Source: Methylobacteriaceae bacterium
Lineage (GTDB): Bacteria; Pseudomonadota; Alphaproteobacteria; Rhizobiales; Beijerinckiaceae
Direction: 5' to 3'
Assembly: GCA_947444195.1 (NCBI GenBank)
Contig: CANEZL010000052.1
Location: 1 to 32,320, forward strand
DNA length: 32,320 bases
In this document: positions 1-9,424 of the stretch, in pieces
How positions within the stretch are numbered: the first letter of the stretch is position 1
Layout of the letters: every line of letters begins with the position of its first letter
Position numbers and translations under genes: made by a program
The notes under the pieces: generated by a model
Told to the model about the DNA's origin: nothing
The model's database searches: none
The model's input: only the letters and a program-made list of their open reading frames with translations

Positions 1-95
1 CCCGCATCCTCGCGCAGCAGCGTCAGATAGGGCGCGACCAGCGCCCATTCTGCATCGGAAACGTCAGACGGATACGGCTTGCGGGGATCGCTCAT
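1..95 (-). CDS. IS5-family transposase, N-terminal part (cut by window edge)
   Basis: Reading the minus strand from the ATG at 95 gives MSDPRKPYPSDVSDAEWALV and then APYLTLLREDAG, running off the window. The block YPSDVSDAEWALVAPYL is the typical N-terminus of IS5-family (IS427-like) DDE transposases, which cut and paste their own element. Only 31 residues are visible, so the catalytic DDE residues are outside the window and intactness cannot be judged. It sits at the edge of an accessory region with restriction and antirestriction genes, which fits a mobile context. Confidence 0.85.
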   Translation of the reverse strand, partial: MSDPRKPYPSDVSDAEWALVAPYLTLLREDA

Positions 96-120
96 CCCCG
101 CTCATCTGAGCATAAACCCC

Positions 121-144
121 ACACAGGTCCATAACAGCCTCTAG
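121..144. mobile_element. Probable terminal inverted repeat end of the IS element
   Basis: Upstream of the transposase start, the minus strand reads GAGGCTGTTATGGACCTGTG just inside a CTAG at 140-143. A short GC-rich terminal repeat about 45 bp before the transposase start, next to a TA-containing target, is the usual layout of IS427-type elements. The other end of the element is outside the window, so the repeat cannot be matched to a partner and the exact boundary is inferred. Confidence 0.4.
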
Positions 145-301
145 AGCAGTGACTGTGTCTGAGCACCATGCCGACAGTACTCGCGCGCACCGGCGACCCC
201 ACCAGCAGACACTTCGCACCCCCTTCGTCGTTCATCCCGCTGTCCCCTCCGGGAACCCCGGTCCAGCCGCACCCCCGCGGCCATGACCCAGGACCACCCC
301 G

Positions 302-1507
302 ATGGACATCACCGCCCCCCTGCCGCTCGCCGCCGACGACCCCGAAACCCTCGCAGCGACCGCCCGCGCCGTCCTCGACCCCTCCGGCCTCGGACCGATC
401 GACCGCGTGCCCCTCATCCCCGAGACCGCCCGGCGCCGCCACCGCGTCTTCGTCCCCGCCGATCACCGCTTCAAGGCCGCCGCCCGCTTCCTGCAGGCGC
501 TCTGGCGCGAGGACCGCGGCCTGGCGATTGGCACCCACATCGACCGCCGGGAACCGCACCGCCCCCGCCGCCTCGGTTCACGCATCTCGACCGCGGCCGG
601 CGCGCTCGGCGCCAACTTCATCCACCCCGATATCGTCCCGGTGGTCACCCGCGCCTTGGCCTACCGAGAGCCCGGCGCGGCCTACGACGTCGACCGCCTC
701 CGCACCAACCTGCTGTCCTCCCAGCCCCTGGCGTTCAACCTGTTCGGTCCGCTCGCCCGCGACCTTGCACTCGCCACCCGCTTCGTCGCCAAGCTGTTCC
801 CCGGGACGCTGACCAGGGTCCATGACATCCTGTTCGAGCACTCGCCGGGCCGCAGCGACCACCGCTTCACCGCCGACCGCACCGCCTACGACGTCGTCCT
901 GCGCGGCCGGGACGCGACCGGCGCCCGGGCGCTCCTCTGCATCGAGATCAAGTACAGCGAAGCCGGCCACGAGCCCGCGCCGCCGCCCCACCCGCGCCAC
1001 GCGGAGATCGCCCGCACCACCCCCGGCCTGTTCGTGGACCCGGACGACCCGACCCTGACCGGCCCAGCCTGTCAGCAGCTCTACCGTCAGCACTGCCTCG
1101 CGAGCGCCATGCTCACGGCCGGCCTCGCGGACACGGCGACGCTGGCCTTCATCGCCCCGACCCACAACCAACTCGCGCACGCAGCGGCGACGGCATACAC
1201 CCGCCAACTCACGGACCCGCAAGCCGGACCGATCCCCTTCGTGCCCACAACCCTGGAGCACGCGTTCGCGGCGCTGGCGACAGCCGGCCTCCCGGACCAC
1301 GCCCGCGCGCTGCATCGCCGTTACACCGATTTCTGGCTTGTCGACGGTGAACTCGACCTCGCGGCCATGCCGGCGCGCCCGCCCACGCCGGTTCCCGCCG
1401 TGACACCGACCACGACCGATATACCGGCGGGCCCGACGCTGCCGGTGCGACGCAGCCAGCCGCATGTGACCCGCCCCTTCGTCGGGAAACCTGCCCGCGC
1501 CGCCTGA
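302..1507 (+). CDS. PGN_0703-like putative restriction endonuclease
   Basis: A 401-aa protein. The recognisable core is at residues 172-220: FEHSPGRSDH (178-187), then DRTAYDVVL (D197), then LLCIEIKYSE (E215, K217). The D...ExK spacing with FEHSPGR and ADRTAYDV is typical of the PGN_0703-like family of PD-(D/E)XK proteins, annotated as putative restriction endonucleases; no substrate has been proved here. The last 50 residues are proline-rich. The ATG at 302 follows an AGGA at 290-293. No methyltransferase or specificity partner lies next to it, so a classical restriction-modification pair is not visible. The gene stands alone between the IS end and a long poorly coding stretch, and ends in a GC hairpin. 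Confidence 0.75.
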   Translation: MDITAPLPLAADDPETLAATARAVLDPSGLGPIDRVPLIPETARRRHRVFVPADHRFKAAARFLQALWREDRGLAIGTHIDRREPHRPRRLGSRISTAAGALGANFIHPDIVPVVTRALAYREPGAAYDVDRLRTNLLSSQPLAFNLFGPLARDLALATRFVAKLFPGTLTRVHDILFEHSPGRSDHRFTADRTAYDVVLRGRDATGARALLCIEIKYSEAGHEPAPPPHPRHAEIARTTPGLFVDPDDPTLTGPACQQLYRQHCLASAMLTAGLADTATLAFIAPTHNQLAHAAATAYTRQLTDPQAGPIPFVPTTLEHAFAALATAGLPDHARALHRRYTDFWLVDGELDLAAMPARPPTPVPAVTPTTTDIPAGPTLPVRRSQPHVTRPFVGKPARAA

Positions 1508-1523
1508 CACCCCCCACCAAAGC

Positions 1524-1551
1524 GGTCGCCCGCCCCGACCAGCGGGCGGCC
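1524..1551 (+). terminator. GC-rich hairpin after the PGN_0703-like gene
   Basis: Seventeen bases past the stop codon, CGCCCGC (1527-1533) pairs with GCGGGCG (1542-1548), and the stem can extend outward by about three more pairs. There is no clear T-run, so it is a terminator candidate only by position and stem strength. Confidence 0.4.
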
Positions 1552-1932
1552 GCACCCCACTTCGTCCCCGGCGCAGCAGACGACCGCGCCAAGGCTCCAC
1601 GCTCGGCTAGCCGTCGCCTACGCTCACCGCAGATGCGCTGGCCTCTTCGTCCAGTCAGCGCGCGCAGCTCGACCCGACGCAATACAAATACCCAGCACAA
1701 ACCTTGATGGCCTCATCGAATCTCTGCGAAGGAGAAATCTATCAGAACGCATCACTATAGTTTAGAACGGCACACGTCGATCGACGGCGCCGCACCGGAA
1801 CCCTGCCGCGGACACGACCTACCTAATCTGCACTTCCGCGCCTGCGGATGACAGGCGTTACTTCCCCTGCGCACTTACCCTGAACCTTCACAGTAATTCC
1901 GGTGCGGCGTCCCTCCCACGGGGCGCCCCTTC
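1552..1932. other. Intergenic stretch with no supported gene
   Basis: This stretch is less GC-rich around 1680-1770 than its surroundings and holds only very short open frames. One of them, around 1680-1763, reads like a fragment (IESLRRRNLSERITIV) but has no start or family match that I recognise. No promoter or repeat is clear. Confidence 0.5.
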
Positions 1933-2523
1933 ATGTTCTTCCACCACGACGATCACCGCCGCTTCGCCGCCACGCTCACGACGAGCCGCTGCATCGACGC
2001 CGCCTCGCGCCAGCTTGCGCGGGTTCTCCAGCACCCGAGCCTGTTCAGGTCGCCAGCGGTAGGCTCGCAGCGACCACCCCCGATCGCGATCAACCTCAAT
2101 CACGCCCCCGATGGGCCCAGCGCGGTCACGCTGCACTGTGCGCAGGCTGGTATCAGCGAGCGCCGCCCGCTCCGGACGCGGCATGCGTCGAGCGCACGCT
2201 TCACTGCCACAACCGGGGACGAGAGGGCCCTTCTCGATCAGGGCGAGACATCCACCCTGGCACTCACCCTCGACCTAACGCCGCTGGTCCGGCTGGGGCC
2301 GACGCTCGCCACCCGCGCCATCCTGTTCGTCCACTTCGTGCGCGAACCCTGGTGGTCCCGCGACCTGACAGATGCCCTGAGCGACCTCGCCGACCTCTGG
2401 CTCCGGCGCCTAGCAGCGCAGGCACACGCGACGACCCCGAACCACCGGGGCCACCGGACACAGCACCACCCGACCCGGACCATCGCCGTTCTCGCGCCGA
2501 TCCCTGCCCCGCCAAGTGTTTGA
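1933..2523 (+). CDS. Hypothetical protein, uncertain gene
   Basis: A 196-aa open frame that I do not recognise. The middle to C-terminal part (about residues 95-160, for example TSTLALTLDLTPLVRLGP and RAILFVHFVREPWWSRD) alternates hydrophobic and charged residues like a folded protein. The N-terminus and the last 30 residues are His/Pro/Arg-rich. An in-frame stop at 1894-1896 and the lack of other starts force the ATG at 1933, which has no good Shine-Dalgarno sequence. An overlapping frame on the same strand is Pro/Arg-rich and looks like a GC artefact. This could be a real small gene or a decayed one. Confidence 0.35.
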   Translation: MFFHHDDHRRFAATLTTSRCIDAASRQLARVLQHPSLFRSPAVGSQRPPPIAINLNHAPDGPSAVTLHCAQAGISERRPLRTRHASSARFTATTGDERALLDQGETSTLALTLDLTPLVRLGPTLATRAILFVHFVREPWWSRDLTDALSDLADLWLRRLAAQAHATTPNHRGHRTQHHPTRTIAVLAPIPAPPSV

Positions 2524-2689
2524 AACTCCACACCTCTAACCACGGGCATTCTGCCGACACGCGGCCTTAAGCGCAGCCCACGAGGTGCAGCTCGCCCCCG
2601 CCGGTCGGACACAGGAGCTCGACGGCCCACTCCGTTCGCCGACGTGTGTCCAGACAGCCATAGACAACCTGGGCCTGAATATCGTTCAA

Positions 2690-2708
2690 GTTCCCTCATG
2701 GAGGGAAC
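2690..2708 (+). promoter_or_regulatory. Perfect inverted repeat covering the helicase ribosome binding site
   Basis: GTTCCCTC (2690-2697), spacer ATG, GAGGGAAC (2701-2708) is a perfect 8-bp inverted repeat. The right arm is itself the GAGGGA Shine-Dalgarno sequence of the ATG at 2710. As DNA it could be an operator; as RNA it would form a hairpin hiding the ribosome binding site. Which of these applies, if either, is inference. Confidence 0.5.
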
Positions 2709-2709
2709 A

Positions 2710-5700
2710 ATGGCGGGAACGGCGTCGGCGGTGCAGGACGACAGCTCCGGTTCAGTCTTCCAATCGGACCTGCCTGTGGATGCTAAGGTCGAGCGCGCGC
2801 GCGCCGAGCTCCTCGACCTCTCTGCGCGCAACCGCCTGCTTAACATCCCGCGCTCAGCCAAGAGCGTGAAATCCCTCGAGATCGTCGACGAGAAGGCATC
2901 CGAAGTGTTCCGGATGCTTCTTCGGGACGGCAAGGCTTTCACTTTTCTGCCCGGCCGCGTCAGCCGGACGAAGGCCGAACCGGACGCGCCCGAGATCCCG
3001 GAGGCTGAGGCCGAGCCGGATGAAGTGGATGCGCTCCCTCAACCCGAGACCGATACCCTCAATGAGCGAGGCGTCTACAATCGCCACGCCGACACCAAAC
3101 TGCAGACCCGCCTGACCTCGGAGGGGCTGCAGAAGCGCCTGCTCGACCTCTACGTCGACGCCCGCACGCTCGAGGAGGAGCAGGGCGTCAACGTCCTCTA
3201 CCTCGCGCTCGGCACGCTGAAGTGGATCGACCCCAACAACGCGGCCAACGTCCGGTATGCGCCCCTGACCCTGCTACCGGTCAGGCTCGAACGCGGTTCG
3301 GCCGCCGAGCGTTTCCGCCTGCGCTGGCGCGGTGAGGAGCAGGCCCCGAACCTCTCGCTCGAAGCCTATCTCGAGCGAGTTCATACGATCCGCCTGCCTG
3401 GGATGGAGCTCGGCGAGGAGTTCGACCCGACGGCCTACGCCGCTGACGTGGCGCAGGCGGTGGCTCTGAAGCCTGGCTGGGAGGTTCTACCCGACGATAT
3501 CGTGCTCGGGTTCTTCTCGTTCGCGAAATTCCTGATGTACCGGGACCTCGACCCGGCGAACTGGCCGGCGGGCGCCCGTTTCACGGATCGCGCGACCATC
3601 CGGGCCCTTCTGTCCGACGGCTTCCCGGCAGCCGACGACCTCATCGGGGAGGACGCGGCGATCGACCCGCACATCGGGCCGGCCGAGCAGCTCCACATCG
3701 TCGACTGCGACAGTTCGCAATCGGTGGCCGTGCACGAGGTGCGGCGCGGTCGCGACCTCGTCATCCAGGGCCCGCCCGGCACCGGCAAGTCGCAGACGAT
3801 CGCCAACATCATCGCCGCGGCGGTCGCCGACGGCCGCAGCGTGCTGTTCGTCGCCGAGAAGATGGCGGCGCTCGAGGTGGTCAAGCGGCGACTCGACGGC
3901 GCGGGAGTCGGGGACGCTTGCCTCGAGCTGCATTCCAACAAGGCGAACAAGCGCGCGCTGCTCGACGAGTTGCGCCGCACCTGGGAGCTCGGCGCGCCCC
4001 GATCGGGCGCCGAGGCGAGCCTGATCGCCCGGCTAACGGAGGCGCGCGATGCACTGAACGCCCACCCGGCGCGGTTGCACCACCAGCACGTCCCCTCAGG
4101 TCTCACCCCATATCAGGTCATTGGGCACCTCACGCGCCTGCGCCAGGATGGCGAGCGCCCGACGGATCTCGACCTGTCCGCTGCACCGGACTGGGACGCG
4201 GACGGGGTACGCCAGCGCGACGATCTGCTGACCGAACTCGCCCAGCGCGTCGACGATATCGGCCGGCCGGACGACCACCCCTGGCGCGGTGTGGGCCTCG
4301 AGGCAATCCTGCCCACCGACGTCGAGCGGCTGAAGCTCCGTCTCGCCGATTTGCGGGCGGCTTTGGGGGCGGCGCGCGCCGAGGCCGAGGCCGTCGGCGG
4401 CCCACTCGGGCGACAGGGCCTCGCCTCGCTTGATGACCTCGAGCTCGCCGCCGCGCTGGCCGAACGCTTCGCCGGGGCACCGACGGTTCTCGGCGACGCG
4501 GCCCTCGGCTGCGAGGCGTGGAACACGCATCGGCCCGAAATCGCCACGCTGCTCGAACGTGGGAGCGCCCACGCCGCGCTCGTCGCGGAACTCTCCGGCG
4601 CGGTACGGGCGGAGGCCTACGAGATCGACCTCACAGGCCTGCGGGCCGGGCTCGAGACCCTGCCGAAAGCCTTTCCGGCTGAGGGATTTGCCCGTGCGGC
4701 CGCGTTCGAGGCGCAGGCCCCGCGGGTACTGACCGCCGCCCGCGACCTGAAGGGGCGGCTCGGGTCTGCGGGAGCCATCGAGACCCTGAGCGACATCGAG
4801 CGGCTCGTGGCGACCGCGCGGCGCGTGGCCGACGCCCCGGACGCAAGTCCCGAAGCCTTCGCCGCGACCGTGTGGGAGCGTGGAGTCGATCAGGCAGCAG
4901 ACCTCGCCGAGGCAGCTGTCACGCTCGCCCAGAGCCGTGCAGCGACCACGGGCGTCCTGAGCGAGGCTGCCTGGACGACGGAACTCGCCGCGGTTCGCCA
5001 AGTCCTCGCGGCCAAGGGTACGGGCTTCACCCGGTTCCTGTCGGGCGAGTGGCGCGCGGCCAACCGCCTCCTGAAGACGGTACTCGCTTCGCCCAACACC
5101 CCGCTGCCCGCTGTGCTCGCTGCGCTCGACGCGCTCCAGGCCGGTAAGACGGCGGTCGCGCTTCTCCAGGCCGAGGACGCCTTTGGACGGGCGGCGTTCG
5201 GCGCCGACTGGCGGGCCGAGCGGTCCCGGCCTGAGCCGCTCCAGACCCTTGTCGCCTGGATGCGCAGCCTGCGCGGCCTCGGCGCCGAACCGCGCCTGAT
5301 CGCGAGCCGCCTTCCCGATCGTGCCGACCTCGAGGCGCGGGCTTCCGCCCTTGCGCGGCTGTGTGAGGGGCTCGCCCCGCTCGCGCTCGGCCACTGGGCA
5401 GATCTCGAAGATGCGAACGGTTCGGCCTTCCCGAACGTGACGGGCGTCGACCGGGCTCCCCTCGCGCGGCTGGCCGATCGCGCTGGGGCTGTCGCCGCCC
5501 TCGATGCGGGGTGCCGCGCGGTGATGATCGCGGCCGACACGACCTTTGCCCATCGCCTCGCTCTGCTCGCGCGCCTAGCCGCCGCACAGGAGGCCGCCGA
5601 CGCGCTCGAGGCCGCGGACGCCCTCGGCCGCACCGCGTTCGGTCCGGCTTGGCGTGGCCCCGCTTCCAACTGGCCTGCTCTGGGAGCCGCCGCAGCGTGG

Positions 5701-8328
5701 ATCTGGGACAACGCCGACATCCGCGAGCAAGCCGCTCGCGTCCCGGACCGAGCCGCATTGGCCAAGCAGGCGGAGAAGGCCGCGGCCGAGGCCAGTCGCT
5801 TGTCCGCCGGCCTCGATGCGCTCTTCGTGGAGCTGAGGCTCGACGTGGTCGCGCTCTTCGCCCACGCAAGTGCGGCGGCGATCCCAATGGAGGCGCTAGC
5901 TGCTGGTCTCGCGCGCTGGGTCGCGGGGATCGAGGGCCTGTCGAAGTGGGTCGCCTACCGCGAGCGCGCCAATCGCGCCCGGGACCTTGGGCTCGGGGAG
6001 CTGGTCGACCGGCTGGCCGACGGCCGCCTCGCGCCGGACACCGCCCGGCCAGCCTTCGAGATGGCCTACTTCGAGGCGCTGTTTCGCAGGCTCGCAAAGG
6101 AAGATCCGGCGCTCGCCCGCTTCGACGGCGAACTGCACGGGCGACTGGCCGCTCAGTTCGCCGATCTGGACCGGCAGCGCATCGCCTTGGCGAGCGTCGA
6201 GGTGGCCCGCGCCCACCACCGACGCATCCCCAAGGTGGCAGGCGGAGTCGGGCCGCTCGGCGTCTTGAGGGCCGAGATGGCGCGCAAGCGCGGGCACATG
6301 CCGATCCGGCAGCTCGTGCAGCGCGCCGCCCCCGCGATCCAGGCGCTCAAACCCGTCTTGATGATGAGCCCGCTCTCGGTAGCGCAGTTCCTGCCGCCCG
6401 GAGTGATCGAGTTCGACCTCCTCGTGATGGACGAAGCGAGCCAAATCCAGCCGGTTGACGCGCTCGGCGCCATCGCCCGCGCGCGCCAAGTCGTCGTGGT
6501 CGGTGACGAGAAGCAGCTGCCGCCGACCCGCTTCTTCGCCAAGATGACCGGCGGAACGGGCGACGAGGACGACGACGGCACTGCGCAGGTCGCCGACGTC
6601 GAGAGCGTACTCGGCCTGTTCACCGCCCGCGGGCTTCCTCAGCGCATGCTGCGCTGGCACTATCGCAGCCGGCACCAGTCGCTGATCGCGGTCTCGAACA
6701 GCCAGTTCTACGAGAACAAGCTGTTCATCGTGCCGAGCCCTTACACCGGCGAGGCCGGGATGGGCCTGCGCTTCCACGAAGTGGCTGGCGGGGTATTCGA
6801 CAGCGGTAACACCGGCACCAACCCGGTGGAGGCGAAGGCCGTGGCCGAGGCCGTGCTCCGGCACGCGCTGGCCCACCCGAACCTCAGCCTGGGCGTCGTG
6901 GCATTCTCGGTGCGTCAGCGCCGCGCCATCCAGGACGAGGTCGAGCGTCTGCGCCGGCTCAACCCCGAGACGGAGGCCTTTTTCCAGGATCACCCGAGCG
7001 AGCCGTTCTTCGTCAAGAACCTTGAGAACGTGCAGGGCGACGAGCGCGACGTCGTGATGATCTCGGTGGGCTACGGACGCAACGCGCAAGGGTACATGGC
7101 GATGCGCTTCGGGCCTTTGAGCGCGGAGGGGGGCGAGCGTCGCCTCAACGTTCTGATCAGCCGGGCCAAGCGGCGCTGTGAGGTGTTTGCCTCGATCACC
7201 GACGAGGACATCGACCTCGAGCGGGCCAAGGGTCGGGGCGTGCTGGCCTTCAAGCTGTTCCTGCACTTCGCCCGCACGGGACGGCTCGGCATCGCGCAGA
7301 CGACGGGACGCGACCACGACAGCGTGTTCGAGGCGCAGGTCGCGCGCGCTCTGCAAGCTCGCGGCTACCAAGTCCACCCGCAGGTCGGTCTGGCGGGCTT
7401 CTTCATCGACCTTGCCATCGCCGACCCAGAGCGGCCAGGGCGTTACCTCCTGGGCATCGAGTGCGACGGGGCGGCCTACCACGCGTCCCGCTCGGCACGC
7501 GACCGCGACCGGCTGCGCCAGGCCGTTCTCGAGGACCACGGCTGGATCATCCACCGGATCTGGAGCACCGATTGGTTCCAGCGCCCCGAGGAGCAGCTCG
7601 AGCGGACAGTCGCGGCGATTGAAGCGGCCAAGGTCGAACTCGACGCGCGCCTGGAGTTCGGCCGGACCCGCGCGCGAGCCGTCCCGGTCGAGGTCGTGAC
7701 GATCGAGCGGGCCGACGTCGTCGAGGTGGGCTTGAGCGAACGCCCGGATGAGCAGCCCAGCCGCCTCTACGTAGAGCTGGTGCCCAACGCTCCGCGCGGC
7801 CAGCCCGAACTGCACGAGACGCCCACGGGACTACTGGCCGGCCTCGTCGAGCAGGTCGTGACGGTCGAGGGACCGGTACACGTCGACGAGGTGACCGCCC
7901 GCATCCGCCAGGCCTGGGGCCTGCAGCGCAGCGGTCCGCGCATTCAGGCAGCGGTCGAGCGCGGCGTCGAGGCGGCTCGCGCCCGCGGGGGAATCAAGCG
8001 GGACGGTCCGTTCCTCGCGCTGCCGAACCAGGCGATCACCGCGCGCGATCGGAGCCTAGCGGGATCCAGCACGTTGCGCCGGCCGGAGATGCTGCCGCCG
8101 ACCGAGCTGCGCGCGGCGATCCAGGAGGTCGTGGCGGGGAGTTTCGGGGCGAGCGCCGAGGAGATCGTCCCGGCGGTCGCGCGGATGCTGGGGTTTAAAG
8201 CGACGAGCGCTCAGCTGCGCGATGTCATTGGAGCGCAGATCGAGGGGCTCACGCGGGACGGTGCGCTGACTGCACAGGGGGCACTGTTGACGGTGGCGAA
8301 CCCGTCGCCGGCACCGCAGACAGTCTGA
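2710..8328 (+). CDS. DUF4011-type giant helicase with Vsr-like nuclease and DUF3320
   Basis: An 1872-aa protein resembling the large DUF4011 helicase-nucleases found in phage-defence loci; I recall the name Hhe being used for such anti-phage proteins. In order it shows the DUF4011 start with ELLDLSARNRLLNI (near residues 30-45), SF1 Walker A GPPGTGKS (354-361), Walker B VMDEAS (D1241, E1242) followed by VVVGDEKQLPPT, motif NVQGDERD (Q1442), and a Vsr/MTES_1575-like nuclease with FIDLAI (D1567) and IECDGAAYH (E1584, D1586). A DUF3320-like C-terminal region follows (near 1715-1775). The long alanine-rich stretch between the Walker motifs is probably helical. Of three possible starts (GTG 2644, ATG 2698, ATG 2710), 2710 is chosen because GAGGGA lies just before it. 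It probably unwinds and cuts foreign DNA in the cytoplasm, which is inferred from the family. An unknown small gene follows 143 bp downstream. Confidence 0.88.
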   Translation: MAGTASAVQDDSSGSVFQSDLPVDAKVERARAELLDLSARNRLLNIPRSAKSVKSLEIVDEKASEVFRMLLRDGKAFTFLPGRVSRTKAEPDAPEIPEAEAEPDEVDALPQPETDTLNERGVYNRHADTKLQTRLTSEGLQKRLLDLYVDARTLEEEQGVNVLYLALGTLKWIDPNNAANVRYAPLTLLPVRLERGSAAERFRLRWRGEEQAPNLSLEAYLERVHTIRLPGMELGEEFDPTAYAADVAQAVALKPGWEVLPDDIVLGFFSFAKFLMYRDLDPANWPAGARFTDRATIRALLSDGFPAADDLIGEDAAIDPHIGPAEQLHIVDCDSSQSVAVHEVRRGRDLVIQGPPGTGKSQTIANIIAAAVADGRSVLFVAEKMAALEVVKRRLDGAGVGDACLELHSNKANKRALLDELRRTWELGAPRSGAEASLIARLTEARDALNAHPARLHHQHVPSGLTPYQVIGHLTRLRQDGERPTDLDLSAAPDWDADGVRQRDDLLTELAQRVDDIGRPDDHPWRGVGLEAILPTDVERLKLRLADLRAALGAARAEAEAVGGPLGRQGLASLDDLELAAALAERFAGAPTVLGDAALGCEAWNTHRPEIATLLERGSAHAALVAELSGAVRAEAYEIDLTGLRAGLETLPKAFPAEGFARAAAFEAQAPRVLTAARDLKGRLGSAGAIETLSDIERLVATARRVADAPDASPEAFAATVWERGVDQAADLAEAAVTLAQSRAATTGVLSEAAWTTELAAVRQVLAAKGTGFTRFLSGEWRAANRLLKTVLASPNTPLPAVLAALDALQAGKTAVALLQAEDAFGRAAFGADWRAERSRPEPLQTLVAWMRSLRGLGAEPRLIASRLPDRADLEARASALARLCEGLAPLALGHWADLEDANGSAFPNVTGVDRAPLARLADRAGAVAALDAGCRAVMIAADTTFAHRLALLARLAAAQEAADALEAADALGRTAFGPAWRGPASNWPALGAAAAWIWDNADIREQAARVPDRAALAKQAEKAAAEASRLSAGLDALFVELRLDVVALFAHASAAAIPMEALAAGLARWVAGIEGLSKWVAYRERANRARDLGLGELVDRLADGRLAPDTARPAFEMAYFEALFRRLAKEDPALARFDGELHGRLAAQFADLDRQRIALASVEVARAHHRRIPKVAGGVGPLGVLRAEMARKRGHMPIRQLVQRAAPAIQALKPVLMMSPLSVAQFLPPGVIEFDLLVMDEASQIQPVDALGAIARARQVVVVGDEKQLPPTRFFAKMTGGTGDEDDDGTAQVADVESVLGLFTARGLPQRMLRWHYRSRHQSLIAVSNSQFYENKLFIVPSPYTGEAGMGLRFHEVAGGVFDSGNTGTNPVEAKAVAEAVLRHALAHPNLSLGVVAFSVRQRRAIQDEVERLRRLNPETEAFFQDHPSEPFFVKNLENVQGDERDVVMISVGYGRNAQGYMAMRFGPLSAEGGERRLNVLISRAKRRCEVFASITDEDIDLERAKGRGVLAFKLFLHFARTGRLGIAQTTGRDHDSVFEAQVARALQARGYQVHPQVGLAGFFIDLAIADPERPGRYLLGIECDGAAYHASRSARDRDRLRQAVLEDHGWIIHRIWSTDWFQRPEEQLERTVAAIEAAKVELDARLEFGRTRARAVPVEVVTIERADVVEVGLSERPDEQPSRLYVELVPNAPRGQPELHETPTGLLAGLVEQVVTVEGPVHVDEVTARIRQAWGLQRSGPRIQAAVERGVEAARARGGIKRDGPFLALPNQAITARDRSLAGSSTLRRPEMLPPTELRAAIQEVVAGSFGASAEEIVPAVARMLGFKATSAQLRDVIGAQIEGLTRDGALTAQGALLTVANPSPAPQTV

Positions 8329-8470
8329 AGCCGGTCGTGGCTGATGTCATGACGATACCGGCGAGCGCCCGTCATCAACGTCCAGGTTTCGGAAGCGATC
8401 ATCGCAGTCGAGGCCAGAGCACTCTCTTACCCCACGCCGTCCGACCGCTTGGAGGCAGAGGAGATTCCGA

Positions 8471-9073
8471 GTGGCAGACCTGACCATCATAGCTGGCGGA
8501 TGCGGCCGCGGCTCAGGGACTTACGACACAGGGCTCTTCACCCTCCCGCAGGGTTTGGGCCGCGGCGTCGAGACCGTCGCCGCAGTGATCCTACATGGTG
8601 GTGTCGAAGGCAAGCAGACGATGATGGAGCAGGTCGTCACCGGTCTGCGGGAGAACGCGGCGCTACGCGGGGGCGTGGCGCTCGCCCAGACGATCGACCC
8701 CAGCAATTCGCTCGCTATCGCCGCCTCGGTCGTGAGCGTCGGCTTGACCGCGCTCGACGGGGCGCCGCGGCAGAAAGCCCTCATCGAGGTCCAGTTCGAG
8801 GATGGCGCGTCCTTCGTCGGTACCGCAGATGCGGGCGTGGCCGCGCTGATCGAGAACGACCGCCGCGTGCTGCTGCTGGCTGCCCCGCGGCTGCGGTCGC
8901 ACCAGCCGATCACGGCGCAGGAGCAGATCGGCGAGTCGGTTACCGCGAAGATGCTGGCCGCCGCCTCGGGCACGGCTGGGGCGGCGGGGGCGGTCGCGTC
9001 GGGGGCGGCGAGCGCAGCCAGCTCGGCGGTCTCCAGTGCCCTCGGCTTTCTCATGAGCAAGACCAAGGGCTGA
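8471..9073 (+). CDS. Unknown 200-aa protein downstream of the helicase
   Basis: Not recognised. The GTG start at 8471 has a good AGAGGAGA ribosome binding site at 8457-8464. The N-terminal two thirds alternate strands and helices (DLTIIAGGCGRG, KALIEVQFEDGASFVGT, RRVLLLAAPRL) like a small globular domain. Residues from about 155 on are a low-complexity Ala/Gly/Ser helix (ASGTAGAAGAVASGAASAAS) ending in FLMSKTKG, which could be a membrane-associating tail. It follows the giant helicase on the same strand after 143 bp, so it may share its transcript, but the gap also leaves room for its own promoter. It may be an accessory of the helicase or an independent cargo gene. Confidence 0.65.
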   Translation: MADLTIIAGGCGRGSGTYDTGLFTLPQGLGRGVETVAAVILHGGVEGKQTMMEQVVTGLRENAALRGGVALAQTIDPSNSLAIAASVVSVGLTALDGAPRQKALIEVQFEDGASFVGTADAGVAALIENDRRVLLLAAPRLRSHQPITAQEQIGESVTAKMLAAASGTAGAAGAVASGAASAASSAVSSALGFLMSKTKG

Positions 9074-9424
9074 GACTTCCGACATCACCCCCGCGAGCCC
9101 GGCCGCGGCCAACGCCGTCACTATGACGGTGAACCCGGCCAGCGACACCGCGGCGTCACTCGCGGGGGCGGACACCGCAAGTTGGGCCAAGATCGAACCC
9201 GCGAAAAATCCGCGTCTAGTCACAAACCCGTACTCTCTATCCCGGCAACTCACTGATACCGCGTCACAATTTCAGCTCGGCTCGACACCCATCTGCCCCG
9301 TCCCAGACGAGGCAGATGTCGCAGGCGCGCAAACGGTCCTCTCTGCCCCAGCCCATAGCCAAGAAGGCGCGCGCCACAGTGGTGCTCGGCATCACCGGCG
9401 ACGAGAGGGCCGCCCAAACGAGAA

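Noticed and set aside
168..825. Open frames overlapping the PGN_0703-like gene on the same strand
   Set aside because: Pro/Arg/Ser-rich translations typical of out-of-frame reading of GC-rich coding DNA.
1680..1763. Short protein-like frame containing IESLRRRNLSERITIV
   Set aside because: Too short, without start codon or ribosome binding site, and no family recognised; could be chance.
1902..2570. 222-codon plus-strand frame overlapping the 1933-2523 ORF
   Set aside because: Pro/Arg/His-rich composition with no folded segments; the 1933 frame is the more protein-like of the two.
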